Origin: Pogona vitticeps
Taxonomy: Eukaryota; Chordata; Lepidosauria; Squamata; Agamidae
Length of the DNA stretch: 64,000 nucleotides
Reading direction: 5' to 3'
Assembly (NCBI RefSeq): GCF_051106095.1
Contig: NC_135786.1
Coordinates: forward strand, 200,815,001 to 200,879,000
The number at the start of each line of letters is the position of its first letter. The first letter of the stretch is position 1. Below are positions 1-11,198 of this stretch, one piece after another. The notes beneath the pieces were generated by a model that saw nothing but the letters and a program-made list of their open reading frames with translations, made no database searches and was not told the origin of the DNA. A program made the position numbers and the translations under genes.

Positions 1-967
1 TCTATTGCCTTGAGGCACCATGCATGGCTGAGGTTGGCTGGTATCTCAGATGATACAAGGTCAAGGATAGAAGACCTTCCATTTGATGTTGCTGGCCTTT
101 TCAATACTAAAAGAGATGAAGTAATGAATAATCTTCATAAACTACATAAGACAGCATGGTCATATTCCACCCAACAACCTTACCAACAACCTTACGAGTG
201 CCCTCAATTTCCAAGACAGCCTTTCTTTCACCAGCAACTTTACCAACAACCATATCGACCATACAAACCACAAGCTTCTGCTGGATCCTATCCAGGTCCA
301 TCTGCATTTACAACACCTGCTTTTTGATCTCAACAACAACCATGCTGACAGCCCTTTTGATGCCCTCAAAAGAAGGGTAAGCAGTATCCATAGGCCCCTT
401 CTATCTACATTTCAAACTCGACTCCAACCATTCATCAGTGCTTGGTGAGGAATCACTAATAATCAATGGGTTCTTTCTATTATCCACAGTGGTTATGTCA
501 TTGAATTTAAATGTAACCCACCCTCAGGCACCATTAAGACTACTCCACACTCACTCTCTGTGAAGAAGTTTCCCTTCTTCTATGAAAACAAGCCATACTT
601 ATAGTCCCTTCCTCTACCTTGCATGATGGATTTTACTCCAGGTATTTTACAGCCCCTAAAAAGGATGGAGGACTCTGTCCTATTCTTGATCTTAGAAATC
701 TTAATAAATTCATTCAGCCTAGACACTTCAGAATGTTGACCCTCGACACTATCATGCTTCTCCTTTCACAGGGAGACTGGTTTGTTGTCATTGACCTCCA
801 GAATGTGTACTTTCACATTTCTATCCATTCACAATATCACAGATTCCTACGATTCCGATTCGACATCTCATACCAATTCTGCACTCTCCCGTTTGGACTT
901 TCCATGGCACAGAGGACCTTTACCAAATGTATGGCACTACTCGCTGCATACCTCCAACTTCAAGGTA
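1..967 (+). mobile_element. DIRS-type retroelement, left part (Gag-like and reverse transcriptase region)
   Basis: Fossil of a DIRS-order (tyrosine-recombinase) retroelement. The first 330 bases encode a Gag-like stretch rich in Gln, Tyr and Pro; 619-967 encodes reverse transcriptase with the family-typical strings PKKDGG, ILDLRNLNKFI, GDWFVVIDLQ and LPFGLS. The copy is broken, with several breaks, and enters the window already truncated on the left. It resumes at 1364 after a MITE. Family assignment rests on motif memory; a repeat-library search would confirm it. Confidence 0.8.
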
Positions 968-1361
968 CAGTGGTGCCCCACATAGCGAGGTTAATCCGTT
1001 CCAGATTAACCATCGCTATAAGAAAACATTGCTAAACGGGATGGAACATGCCATTGGAACACATTAAACTTAGTTTAATGCGTTCCAATGGCTTCGGTAC
1101 TCACCGTTAAGCGAAGTTTTCCCCATCCGCAGCCATTTTCGCGCCCTCAGTAAGCGAGGGCAGGGCGCAAAAACTCTGCGCGTGGCCATTTTGGGCGTCC
1201 GGTGGCCATTTTGAAACCGCCGAACAGCTGATCCGTGGGCGTCGCAATGCGAGTTTTGCCCATTGCGGCGGTTGGGATGCCTTCGCATTAGCAATCCCAA
1301 AAAAGGGATCGCTATGCGAATTTATCGTTACACGGTGCGCTCGTTAAGCGAGGCACCACTG
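968..1361. mobile_element. Tigger/pogo-like MITE inserted in the DIRS element
   Basis: A 394-bp non-autonomous DNA transposon flanked by TA on both sides (966-967 and 1362-1363). The left end reads CAGTGGTGCCCCACATAGCG and the right end GCTCGTTAAGCGAGGCACCACTG, giving terminal inverted repeats (the longest exact core is CAGTGGTGCC). The TA duplication and the CAGTGG termini fit the Tc1/mariner superfamily, pogo/Tigger group. It has no coding capacity and was mobilised in trans. It splits the reverse transcriptase of the DIRS copy, so it is the younger insertion. Confidence 0.85.
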
Positions 1362-1363
1362 TA

Positions 1364-2185
1364 TTACCATATTCCTATACTTAGATGACTGGTTAATAGT
1401 TGCCCCTTCTTATCACAATGCCATCATAGCTACCTAACCCACTCTCGATACTCTCCAAGATCTCAGAGGCAAGGTAAACTCTGCTAAGTCTCATCTCGAA
1501 TCCTCTCAGAATGCCACCTATATAGGGTCATTTTTTGACTCCCTACAAGTCAGAGCCTTTCTCCCTCAAGAGAGAATCACCAAATTAAAATGAGCCATTC
1601 AACTATTCCAATCCCTAGCTTTGATATCAGCACATCAAGCCCAGCACCTTCTCGGGCTTATGGCTTCTATGACGGCCATTATCCAGCATGCACGGCTCAA
1701 AATGAGATCCCTACAAGGATGGTACCTATCACTATTCATTCCCATTATAGACCACCCATACAAACATCACACAGTAACTTCAGAACAATCTTGACATCCT
1801 TTCTACTGTGACGTCCCACCACTTGGTAAATGAGCTTGTCAGTCACCCAATTGTGTGCATTCACAGAGGCCACGAAGAAGAAAGCGAGGTTATCTACCTG
1901 TAACCATGGTTCTTCTAGTGGTCCTCTGTGAATCCACACATCCCGCCCATCCTCCCCTCTGTCTGTCATGTTGTCTTTTTATATAGGCCTTTGACAGACT
2001 CTTACAGGAACTGAGGGGACCTTTGGAGGGCAGAGCCTGCACTCCACGGGGGAACGTCCTACTAATGACATGTCTTTAAGCTCTAGAAAGTTCCGAGATG
2101 TCCTGCGCAAGTGCAGAACAACCCAATTGTGTGGATTCACAGAGGACCATTGGAATAACCAAGATTACAGGTAAGTAACATATCT
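1364..2185 (+). mobile_element. DIRS-type retroelement, right part with terminal repeats
   Basis: Continuation of the DIRS fossil after the MITE. Reverse transcriptase and RNase H-like coding remnants run to about 1800. From about 1840 the sequence is noncoding and holds an inverted pair: about 1887-1942 and about 2128-2180 are reverse complements over roughly 50 bases (core GTGGATTCACAGAGGACCA). Such repeats at the ends fit the DIRS order. The recombinase region is not seen. The element is old and broken. Confidence 0.7.
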
Positions 2186-2375
2186 TTTTAAATTCTGCAT
2201 ATCACCATATACCAAAAATGATCTCCAAAATGAAGAGATTCTCCCTGAGGACCTCACTCAAATCTCACATCAAGATCTTTTTATACCAAGTTCTTTTTTA
2301 GTCTGTGAGGCTTAAGATTTACATCCTCAAGTTTAACTTTAATTTGTAAACCCTGTTTTTTTCTTTTCTTATTAG

Positions 2376-3940
2376 GACCTTCCTGTATCAGTGAAAAATT
2401 TAAGTATCTGCTTTTCTTAACTTCAAGCTCATGTTGGAGATTTACAGCTGTTCTGGCCTATAATTTTGCTTCACAAGTTCTTCCACCAGGCATTTACAAT
2501 ACTCTCAAACTGGCCATATTGTTGAGTCTAGTACACTCAAATGATAGAGACAACTCAACAGCAGTTTACCTGGATCTTTTGGCAATGACAAGTGATTCCT
2601 TAATATTAGAGAGGTAATTAAGTCCCCTTTTCTTTTACAGTTGGATAGTTTCCCCTTGGGGAAGATGACTGTATTTTTTTTAAAAAAAAAACTTACTCAA
2701 ACTATTTTGTTACTATAAAATGAACTTTCTATTGCATTAGTTCCATTCATTATTGGACTTTGATTTGAATGTGGTAAAACTGTGTTTCTTTATTCCATGG
2801 ACATAATTGTTGCTATTCAGTGGAAATGTTTGACATACAATTATTTAAAACTATGATTTCTCATTTCATTTTGCTGCAAAATAATTACTAAGATACCTTT
2901 CCCTATCAACCAGGCTTATGAATTACAGTGTTTGTCTTGTGCCCCGTGGAATAAGGCACATTTTGTCTAGTGACATTTTTCCTACTGTGTCCAAAGATAA
3001 ACATGGAACTGGAACTGCTAGCATTCAAGCTGGTAGTGCTATACTGGCTAAAGGTGGAATATGCTTCATTGGAGAACTATCATCTCATAAAAAGGATAAA
3101 CTTGAACAGTTCCAGACAGGTAGGCCAACTTGAAGTTTCCCATATACTCAAAGCAACCTTCCTCAACCTGGTATTTAAAATCCTGTTTGTGTACACTTAC
3201 ACAGTACAAATTGTATGATGCCATCACCTGGCAACAGTAATATTTATTTTAAACTAATTAAAGGCTTCCTATCCCCCTTTGACATCCTGAGGCTTCCTTG
3301 CACTTCTTTCTGCCTTGGGGATACCTTTGGGAACCATGAGATCAGTCAAAAGACGCTGCCAGATTGCGATCTCTCCCGCTTTTTCCATTGCCTTCCATGT
3401 TTTCCTTGCATTATTGTCCTTTCCAGAGTCTTCTCACAATGTGGGCAAAGCATGAAAGACTCAGTTTAGTCATTTTTTGCTACTACCGAGTCCAGCTTTG
3501 TTTGATCTAGAACCTACTTTTTTCTCTCTGGTAATCTATGGTATCTGTAAAGCCTTCCAATAATACTTCATTTTGAACAAGTTATTTTTTCCTGTTTTCC
3601 TCACTGCCCAGCATTCATATCCATACATAGTAACTGGGAATACTTTAATATGGATGTCGTAAGAAACGTAATTGTCAAAAATCACTGCTGGATTTCTGGA
3701 GGTGGGATCTGGGCTTTCAGCCACAACTGGGCAGCAATTTTTGATTATTAAAGGTTACCTTCTCTGTCTCAAGGCTCCCAAGGGCTTCACCAAGGTAAAA
3801 AGCCCCCAGGGAATCTTGGAACCTGAGGGGAGGGACACATTTTAAATTAAATATTAAAGGAGCTGGAAAATGACAGCAACCAGTTTCCACCAAGTAACGT
3901 CATGAAAGAGAAGTCTGCCTTTATATAGCATATTTTATAT

Positions 3941-3987
<47 letters not shown>

Positions 3988-6900
3988 TTCACAAGATTCA
4001 CTTTTGAGTGAAAACAAGTCGGTGAAAGGTCCAACTCAGTCTATTACAAAAGGCATTTCACATACACAATTTCCATTTTTTGTCAGTTGGGTTCATCTCA
4101 CTGTTGTGTATAGGACATATACTCGTGTATGCAAGAGTGGAAAAATGGTGTATCTACATACATTACTTTAGCAGTGTGCTTATATTTTAACCAATTGCTT
4201 TCTACTAGATCATGCTATCTTTCAGCCCAGCCCAAATAGTTTACCAGCATCAAGAACTCTGGAAAGGGTTGTCCACATCAGTTGCTAATTTATGATAGCT
4301 ATTAAATGTGTGACCTTCTGCATGCCTAGCATTATATTCTGACTATGCAACCATGGTCCCTCTCAAAAGACTTAATTCTGTTTTCTTAACTTTTTATTAA
4401 CAAAATGTTAGCACATTTTAATATTGTTTAAAATAGAGAGGCCATGAAAATGATACTGACTGGAAAGGTAACAGTGAAAGCATGACTATATATAAAGGAA
4501 GGGGACTGAGCTGATAACATGACCAAACCAGTTAAAACCCCATCCAATCAAAACAATGAAATAATGATAAGGTGACCCACACTTCCAGAGACTGAGCTAT
4601 TGCTGTTTGCAAATCTCATTCCCAATGTTGAATCCTATGAGCTCTCAAGACATATGTGGAAACCCTGGGGAAACGAAAAATCTGATGACATAATGTAAAT
4701 AGACCAAATTAAATTAACAAAGAAGCTGTATTTCCACATGGTTTGCCCAGTTCTGAAGCATTTTAAAGCATTACAAACAGCAAGGCTGCTTCTATACAGG
4801 GCCAATACAAAGTACAGCATACCACCACATGATATAACAATAACATTATGCTAGGGGGAAAAATAACATACACATTTTAAAGTATGTAGATGGTACAGAA
4901 GGAATGTCCTTAGTAAGACCTAGAAGAGCAGCTAACACTTTGCATATGTTGATGTCCTAGTTTTCATGTCTATCTCTGCAACAAACCCAGGCCTATGCTC
5001 AGCACAGTTCTGACTTCAAGTGAAAGAAAGAGGCAAATAATTATTTCCCCTTATTCTGCCCTTTCAATGCTGTCCCTCTGACAAGCTGTTCTGGAAACTG
5101 GAGGACCCTCAAGAACAGCATGGGAGGTACAGTTGTAGAGAGGAATCAATAAAAATAACTGCTGTGGCACTTTCTTCCCTCATGAAGTCTACAATCACTA
5201 AGAGTCAATCTGGATCCAACCTATAACTCAAAAACTCTTTTGATGTCTTTAAAGGTATACAGCACTGATTTGCAAAGGGAGCCCTATAATTTAAGAGGCA
5301 AGTGCTCTCTGAGAACAAGAATGTTATGAATCTTTAATTTTTCATATAGTGAGATTCATGAACCATTACATCTAACATAATTTTTACTGATTGATTTGCA
5401 AGTGCTAGAGAACAGGGCAGCTACTATATTCATTCCTGGAAAGAAATATGGACAAGATACGGATCAACAAGTTATTCTTCCAGTTCAAACTAGTTTTTGG
5501 TCATTTGTTGACATGGATTCTTCTCCTTCCAAAAGGAATGTTCAGAAAGAAAACACTCTAATTGGCCAGATGGTAAGTCATGTTCTTTGTTTTAACATGA
5601 ATTTGAGAATAATGTTAATTAAGAATAATGTCTATTTAGAAATAAGACAGCGATCAGCTTACTTGGCAGCCATTTTTTCTATAAATATGCTGATTTCCCT
5701 ATGAAGCTATTTGTTTTTATAAGCGAGATGTGGTGGCCTCTAGCCAATGGTAATTTTCACTACAATGAAAAAATACGTGTGTTGAACAGATCAAATAGTG
5801 GCCTAAATGAAATTTTCAAAAGATGTTTAAGGAAAGTTTACATTTTTCAGACACTAATATTGCAAACTAGTATTGGAAGGATATGCTAAATTTCTCTTAC
5901 AAATATTATTTTGCCTTTATTTTTAACAGGACTTAAACTTGATTTCAGCTAACCTTATAGAGGCTTTTGGGCTTGTGATACACTGCAATGAATCAACATT
6001 TTGCAATTCAATTCTTTCTACTGTAAATTTCCTTTTAAAAAAGGCTGTCAGTCCAGAAGAGGCAGATTATACTGTGTCCCAACAGTTTACAACACAAGAT
6101 TATGAGGAGGTAAGAAACATTGGGATTATACCAAAATGAAGTTGTATTTGGTAACACCTTCAGCAACTGTATCTCAGATATGGTTTTCTTGAGTTCATCA
6201 GTGATAATTATCATTTGACAGAGAAGGGACAAAGAAAGATTAAATGCGAAAGTGAAACATGAAAACATTATTTTACTCTTTCTTTTGTGTTTAAGAGGTT
6301 CTTTTTAAACAATTATTGTAATTAAAGAATATGGCAAAGAAAATAAACAGCTTTTTGATGTGTGTATTCATTCAGTCACATTAACACAAAAGTCCAATCC
6401 CTACACAGGAATATATTCAGGAGACTTAAAAAAACAAAACCCCTAGTTTTAGTTAACTGACCCATTTCAAAGTCACTATACTTATCCATGGCTTAAACTG
6501 CAAAACAGTACCAAATGGTCAGCAGTTTAGAAGTTAATATTTCTTAATCAGTAGTTCATAGCATTAACATTAAACCTTTTCTATTAAACACTCCTGAAAT
6601 ATGTTATTGATTTGTATTTATGCTGCGGTTTGCAACTGAACTGCAGGGAGTTTACTTTTCTTTCTGCAAGAAAAAAACTGCTCTAGCTATGGTCTTTGCA
6701 ACAGCTTGGACCCAGACCATTTAGGGCTTTATAGATTAAAATCAGCTCTTTGAATTGTTCTCAGAAACTGACTGGCAGCCAGTGGAGGTGCTGTAACAGG
6801 AGCTGCTATGTGATCCCTGTAACCAGCCCCAGTCAGCAATCTGGCTGCTGCGTTTTGGACCCACTAGTTTACTGATACTTTTCTATCACCAGCCTCAAAT

Positions 6901-9577
6901 AGAGTGTGCTACTGTATAGTAATCCAGCCAGGAAGTAACTAGGGTGTCACAGCAGCCAGATCTCAGATTTCTCCAAAAATGGACGTCGCTGGTGCACTAG
7001 TTTTAATTGTGCAAATGCACTCCTGGCCACCGCTAAGACCTGGGCATGCCAGTTCGGAATAAATCTAGGAGCATCCCCAAGCTGCACATCTGTTTTTCCA
7101 GGGGGAGTGAAACCCCATCCAGTACAGGCTGCATCCCTATTTCTTGATCTATCTTTCAACTGACCAGAAGCATCTCTGTCCTGTCTGGATTAAGTTTCAA
7201 TTTATTAACCTCACCCAGTCCATGACTGATACCAAACACTGATCTAAAGCCAAAACAGCTTCCTCAGGTTTAGGTGGTAAGGAGAGGTAGATTTGGGTGT
7301 CATCAGCATACTGGTGATCCCAAACACCAAAACTCCAGATAATCTCTCCCGGTGGTTTCATGTAGATGTTAAATAACATTGGAGACAAAACAGAACTTTG
7401 AGGAAACCCAATGGCCAGTGTGTCAAACAAGAATCCTCCAGCATCACCTTTTGAGTTCTTTCATACAAGAACGACTGGAGCCACTGTAAATCAGTGATCC
7501 CATGTCCCATCCCATAGAGACACATCAGGATGATACTATGGTTGAAATTATCAAAGGCTGCTGAGAAGTCCAGCAAAACCAACAGGGGCACAGATCCCCT
7601 ATTCAGCTCCCAGTGTAGGTCAGCAACCAAGGTGACCAAACTCTTCATTAATCAGGCCTGAAACTAGATTGAAATTAACCTAGATAATCTGAGTTCACAC
7701 TGTCAGAAGAACTCAAAGGCATCCTGCTTCCCAGAAAAAAAATACTGTAGCAGACTAGCCTACGTGCAACCAAGTGCAAGCCGTCTTGAAGACAATTTGA
7801 TTAAAAAAGGAGATACGTTTCCCCATACATATTTATATAGATTAAGCAGCACATATTTTTAAATATCCTTTGCAATGTGAAAAATGAGTCAGACATCATG
7901 AACTGACAAGATTGTTGGTGTTTTTCCAAAACAGGCATTCCAAGTTGAACAGACCAGATGGGTGGGATCTAAATCAATCAAATAAATAAATAAATAAACA
8001 AGTACAGATTTACTCTAAACAATGCTCTACAATTGAGATTTGGTGAACTTTGTTTTCTATACAAATCCTAAATAACTAATTAATTACTGTATTGTCATTT
8101 TAGTTTCTTGCTTTCGCCAGTCATTTGCAAGTGGAACTTGGTTCAGAAGCAGAAAAACTAATTCATGGCTACTATCTAGCCAGTCGAAGAGTTAGAACAC
8201 ATCCTATCAATGGATCACATCTCTCAGCAACCTCACTGAAGACCTTGTATGTCTTCATTATATATATTAAATATTGTTATGTTTAGACACTTCCCTTTTG
8301 TGCTGGGCCAATGTGTGAGATTGCAGAGACCAGCAGTGTCCTCTCCCTCCTATCCAAATGCAAATAGGCAGTATACAGTGGGGTCTCTACTTAAGAACAT
8401 CTCTACTTAAGAACAATCCAACTTAAGAACAGCTCCATTTGCTAAATTTTGCTTCTACTTGAGAACAGAAATCCAAGATAAGAACAGGAAAAAAAAACCT
8501 TTCCTGCTCTTTTTTTAACCTTAGGTCATCTTAGGTTAAAAAAAATTTCTCCCCCTAGTGGTAGAGTACGTATTAACCAGCTTTGCATTAGTTCCTATGG
8601 GAACTAATGCTTCAATGTACGAACGCACCTCTACATAACAAAAAAACAGCCAGAACGGATTAATTGGTTTTCAGTCCATTCCTATGGGAAATTTTGCTTC
8701 AACTTAAGAACGTTTCAACTTAAGAACACCATTCCAAAACGGATTAAGTTCTTAAGTAGAGGCTTCACTGTAGTTTCTATGGATGGAAAAGAGCAGATAC
8801 GGATTAAATGGTTTTCAATGCATTCCTATGGGAAATGCAGATTCAACATTAGAACTTTTCAACCTGAGAACCACCTTCCAATACGGATTAAGTTCTTAAG
8901 TAGAGACCCCACTGTATTTGCAAAAACAGTGGATAAACTGTATGGGTTTTAAACACATTGTTATTTTAACTTTTAACCTTTAACCAAAGGCCAAAACTGA
9001 ATACCAAAAATGCCTGTTTGTATTTTAGGATTTCCCTGGCCGAAGCCCATGCTAAATTGAGCTTAAGGACAAAAGTACTTAAAGAAGATGTTTTGATTGC
9101 TGTGTTGTTATTTGAATCATCTCTTACTTTAAAACATGGTAAAAACTTCTTTCTTTGCTAAAAAACTTTTCATAGGCTAAATCTATTTCAGTATTTCCAA
9201 AAATCTGCAATAATCAACTATTGGGTTCTTTTATGTTCAGCTGAAAAGCAGAGCCTCAAAGCTACCAAATATCTCGTTTTCCATGGATAAAATGTTTATT
9301 CTAAGGTGTTATTTCCAATGGGTGAGATTTTACTTTGTGTAATGAACCATTACTTATTGTACCACAGAGGCATTTTAAATAAATGTAATGTTTTGCATCT
9401 ATTTTTGCAGGTGCTTCTGTATTTTGTGTTGCCCCAGCTGCTGTTTTTCCATTTGACCTAAATGATGAGAACTCCTTGAATCAAAGGGATGTTTACTTGA
9501 AGCAGTGCCATCAACAGCTTATACAATTCATTGCTACCTATGGGCCTGCAGCACATATTCTCAGTAATGAAGATTAA
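2376..9577 (+). CDS. MCMDC2: MCMDC2, C-terminal seven exons (minichromosome maintenance domain containing 2)
   Basis: MCM-like protein needed for meiotic recombination and homologue pairing in mouse. Exons: 2376-2613, 2914-3119, 5403-5572, 5930-6109, 8104-8246, 9029-9138 and 9411-9577 (stop TAA 9575-9577). All introns are GT...AG and phases agree (2, 1, 0, 0, 2, 1 at the successive junctions), giving about 404 C-terminal residues of a family near 680. Recognisable strings, in order: SSCWRFTAVLAYNFASQVLP, CLVPRGIRHILSSDIFP, AGSAILAKGGICFIGELSSH, FIPGKKYGQDTDQQV, SFWSFVD, NTLIGQMD, QQFTTQDYEE, GYYLASRRVRT, KVLKEDVLIAVLLFE, VFCVAPAAVFPFDL and QQLIQFIATYGP. The MCM Walker B motif is degenerate: IGEL stands where replicative MCMs have IDEF, as known for this family. 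The N-terminal exons lie left of the window. Introns carry an RTE LINE, an L2-like LINE and a MITE. The next gene is SNHG6 on the opposite strand, as in mammals. Confidence 0.95.
3280..3775 (-). mobile_element. RTE/BovB-like LINE fragment, 3' part
   Basis: Lies in the MCMDC2 intron between 3119 and 5403. The minus strand keeps a decayed C-terminal piece of an RTE-clade ORF with strings such as VFPVTMYGYECWAVRKTGK and KMKYYWKAL, matching the post-RT region of RTE/BovB proteins. The same family recurs at 54125-55175. The reading frame is interrupted and truncated at both ends, indicating an old insertion. Confidence 0.65.
3942..3986. repeat. (GA)n microsatellite
   Basis: About 45 bases of almost pure GA dinucleotide repeat in an intron of MCMDC2. 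The rest of this intron (3987-5402) is AT-rich and shows no coding or recognisable repeat structure to the eye. Confidence 0.95.
6690..7680 (-). mobile_element. L2/CR1-group LINE fragment, reverse transcriptase and 3' end
   Basis: Antisense insertion in the MCMDC2 intron 6110-8103. The minus strand encodes RT pieces: LLVLLDFSAAFDNFNHSI (motif A), then SSVLSPMLFNIYMKPPGE (motif B region), then HQYADDTQIYLSLPPKPEEA (motif C, ADD catalytic pair). Downstream are AVARSAFAQLKLVHQRRPFL and a 3' tail. Frames are broken at several points and the 5' half is missing, as usual for 5'-truncated LINEs. A better copy of the same family lies at 47140-47945 on the plus strand. Confidence 0.8.
7955..8003 (+). 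repeat. LINE-type 3' tail with (AAAT)n
   Basis: GGTGGGATCTAAATCAATC followed by an AAATA-type simple repeat is the usual 3' end of L2/CR1-group LINEs in reptiles. Only the tail is present. Confidence 0.5.
8376..8914. mobile_element. Tigger/pogo-like MITE with a duplicated right end
   Basis: TA-flanked element (TA at 8374-8375 and 8915-8916) in the MCMDC2 intron 8247-9028. The left end is CAGTGGGGTCTCTACTTAAG and the right end its complement, CTTAAGTAGAGACCCCACTG. A second, complete right end stops at 8770 (CTTAAGTAGAGGCTTCACTG followed by TA), so the last 140 bases repeat the terminal region. The motif ACTTAAGAAC recurs several times inside both ends. No coding capacity. Confidence 0.85.
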
Positions 9578-9621
9578 TTCTTGTTTTTAAAGTTAGCTCT
9601 ATTCTTGTCAGTTTTTTAAAA

Positions 9622-9627
9622 AATAAA
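9622..9627 (+). terminator. MCMDC2: MCMDC2 polyadenylation signal
   Basis: AATAAA lies 45 bases after the stop codon, in an overlapping AATAAAATAAAA run. It is the first such signal downstream, so the 3' UTR is inferred to be very short. Confidence 0.7.
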
Positions 9628-10066
9628 ATAAAATTGTGTAAATAAGATCAACTTCTATAGTTATTTAAAACAGTGGACTTGTTACACATATCCAGTTACT
9701 GAATGCAATTGTCAGCAGTTTATAATTCATCTCACATCACATTATGCCACTGTACATATCAAGGAAGAAATGGAAATATATAATTTGCTATGCTACAGAT
9801 GACGTTTTCCTTGCATGTCTCAATAATGGTGAAATATGAATTCAATTATTGAATTATAAATTTAACAATTTATTATTTCAATAAAACACTTATTTTAACA
9901 GTAATCATACTAGTAACAGCAATAGAAGGAAGAATGGGAGAGCCAGTTTGTTGTAGTGGCTAAAATGACAGACTAAGACTAAGAAAACCCAATTTTAAAT
10001 CTCTGCTTGGCCACAAAAACTTACTGGGGAGGTGGCAATAGCAAAACCATTCCTTAAATATATATA

Positions 10067-11198
10067 CAGTGGTGCCTCGCTTAACGGGTGCCCCGTTTAA
10101 CGAAGAATCCGCATACCGATGCAGATTTTGCGATCGCAAAAGCGATCGTATTACGATGTTACCTATGGGGAAAAATCGCTTTGCGATTTTTCCCCATAGG
10201 CACCATTTTCCCCCAGCTGACCGGCGGGGGCATCAGAAGGACCACGGGAGAGGGCTCCCCCTGCGGTCCTTCTCAAGCTCCCGCCGGTCAGCTGGGGGAA
10301 AATGCAGGTGGGAGCTTGAGCGGGAAGACCTCTTCCTCCGAGGAGGAGGCGGCGGCCGCTCATCCGAAGGCTGGGCTCGCTCCTCCCGGGCCGTGGAGGG
10401 GGAAGGGGGAAGAAAAAGAGACCCGGCGCGGCCGGGCGCTTGGCTCCTCCTCCCCCTTCACCTCCTCCTCTTCCAGCCGGCAGCCGGCTGCCTTGTCGCT
10501 TCCCGGGCTGTGGAGGGGGAAGGGGGAAGAAAAAGACCCGGCGCTGCCGGGTGCTTGGCTCCTCCTCCCCCTTCACCTCCTCCTCTTCCAGCCGGCAGCC
10601 GGCTGCCTTGTCGCTTCCCGGGCAGTGGAGGGGGAAGGGGGAAGAAAAAGACCCAGCGCTGCCGGGTGCTTGGCTCCTCCTCTCCCTTCACCTCCTCCTC
10701 TTCCAGCCGGCAGCCGGCTGCCTTGTCGCTTCCCGGGCAGTGGAGGGGGAAGGGGGAAGAAAAAGACCCAGCGCTGCCGGGTGCTTGGCTCCTCCTCCCC
10801 CTTCACCTCCTCCTCTTCCTCTTCAAGCCGGCAACCGGCCGGCTTGTTCCTCCCAGGGCGGCAGCGGCGGCGGCAGGGAAAGGGCCTGGCGCTTGGCTCC
10901 CCCTCTCCTGCTTCTGGCTACTTTTGAAACACCCGCCGGCCAGCTGGGGGGAAATGCCAGCTGATCGGCGGTTCCAAAATGGCGGCCCACTATTTTCTGG
11001 AGATTCCTTGCTTACCGAGGCGGCGAAAATGGCCGCCCCTATGGAGGATCCTCACTGAACGGTGAGTTTTTGCCCCATAGGAACGAATTAAACAGGGTTT
11101 GATTCGTTCCTATGGGGTTTTTCTTTCCGTTTAGTGATGTTTTCGTACAGCGACGTTAATCCTGGAACGGATTAACGTCACTGTGCGGGGCACCACTG
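10067..11198. mobile_element. Long GC-rich Tigger/pogo-like MITE carrying a minisatellite
   Basis: The left end is CAGTGGTGCCTCGCTTAACG and the right end CGTCACTGTGCGGGGCACCACTG, with flanking TA at 10065-10066 and 11199-11200. The outer arms resemble the other CAGTGGTGCCTCGC elements here. The centre is very GC-rich, CpG-dense and tandemly repeated. Overlapping open frames of up to 329 codons run through it, but they are Pro/Ser/Arg-rich products of the repeat and are not considered genes. Confidence 0.85.
10386..10850. repeat. 115-bp tandem minisatellite inside the MITE
   Basis: About four head-to-tail copies of a unit of close to 115 bases. The marker GGCTCCTCCTCCCCCTTCAC (or a one-base variant) starts near 10441, 10556, 10671 and 10786. 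Copies are nearly identical, which points to recent expansion or gene conversion. Because 115 is not a multiple of three, each copy changes frame and the same peptide appears in all three frames. Confidence 0.9.

Noticed and set aside
10069-11058. Long open frames (329 and 279 codons) on the plus strand
   Set aside because: They run through the 115-bp minisatellite and MITE arms; the peptide repeats in all three frames and has no domain.
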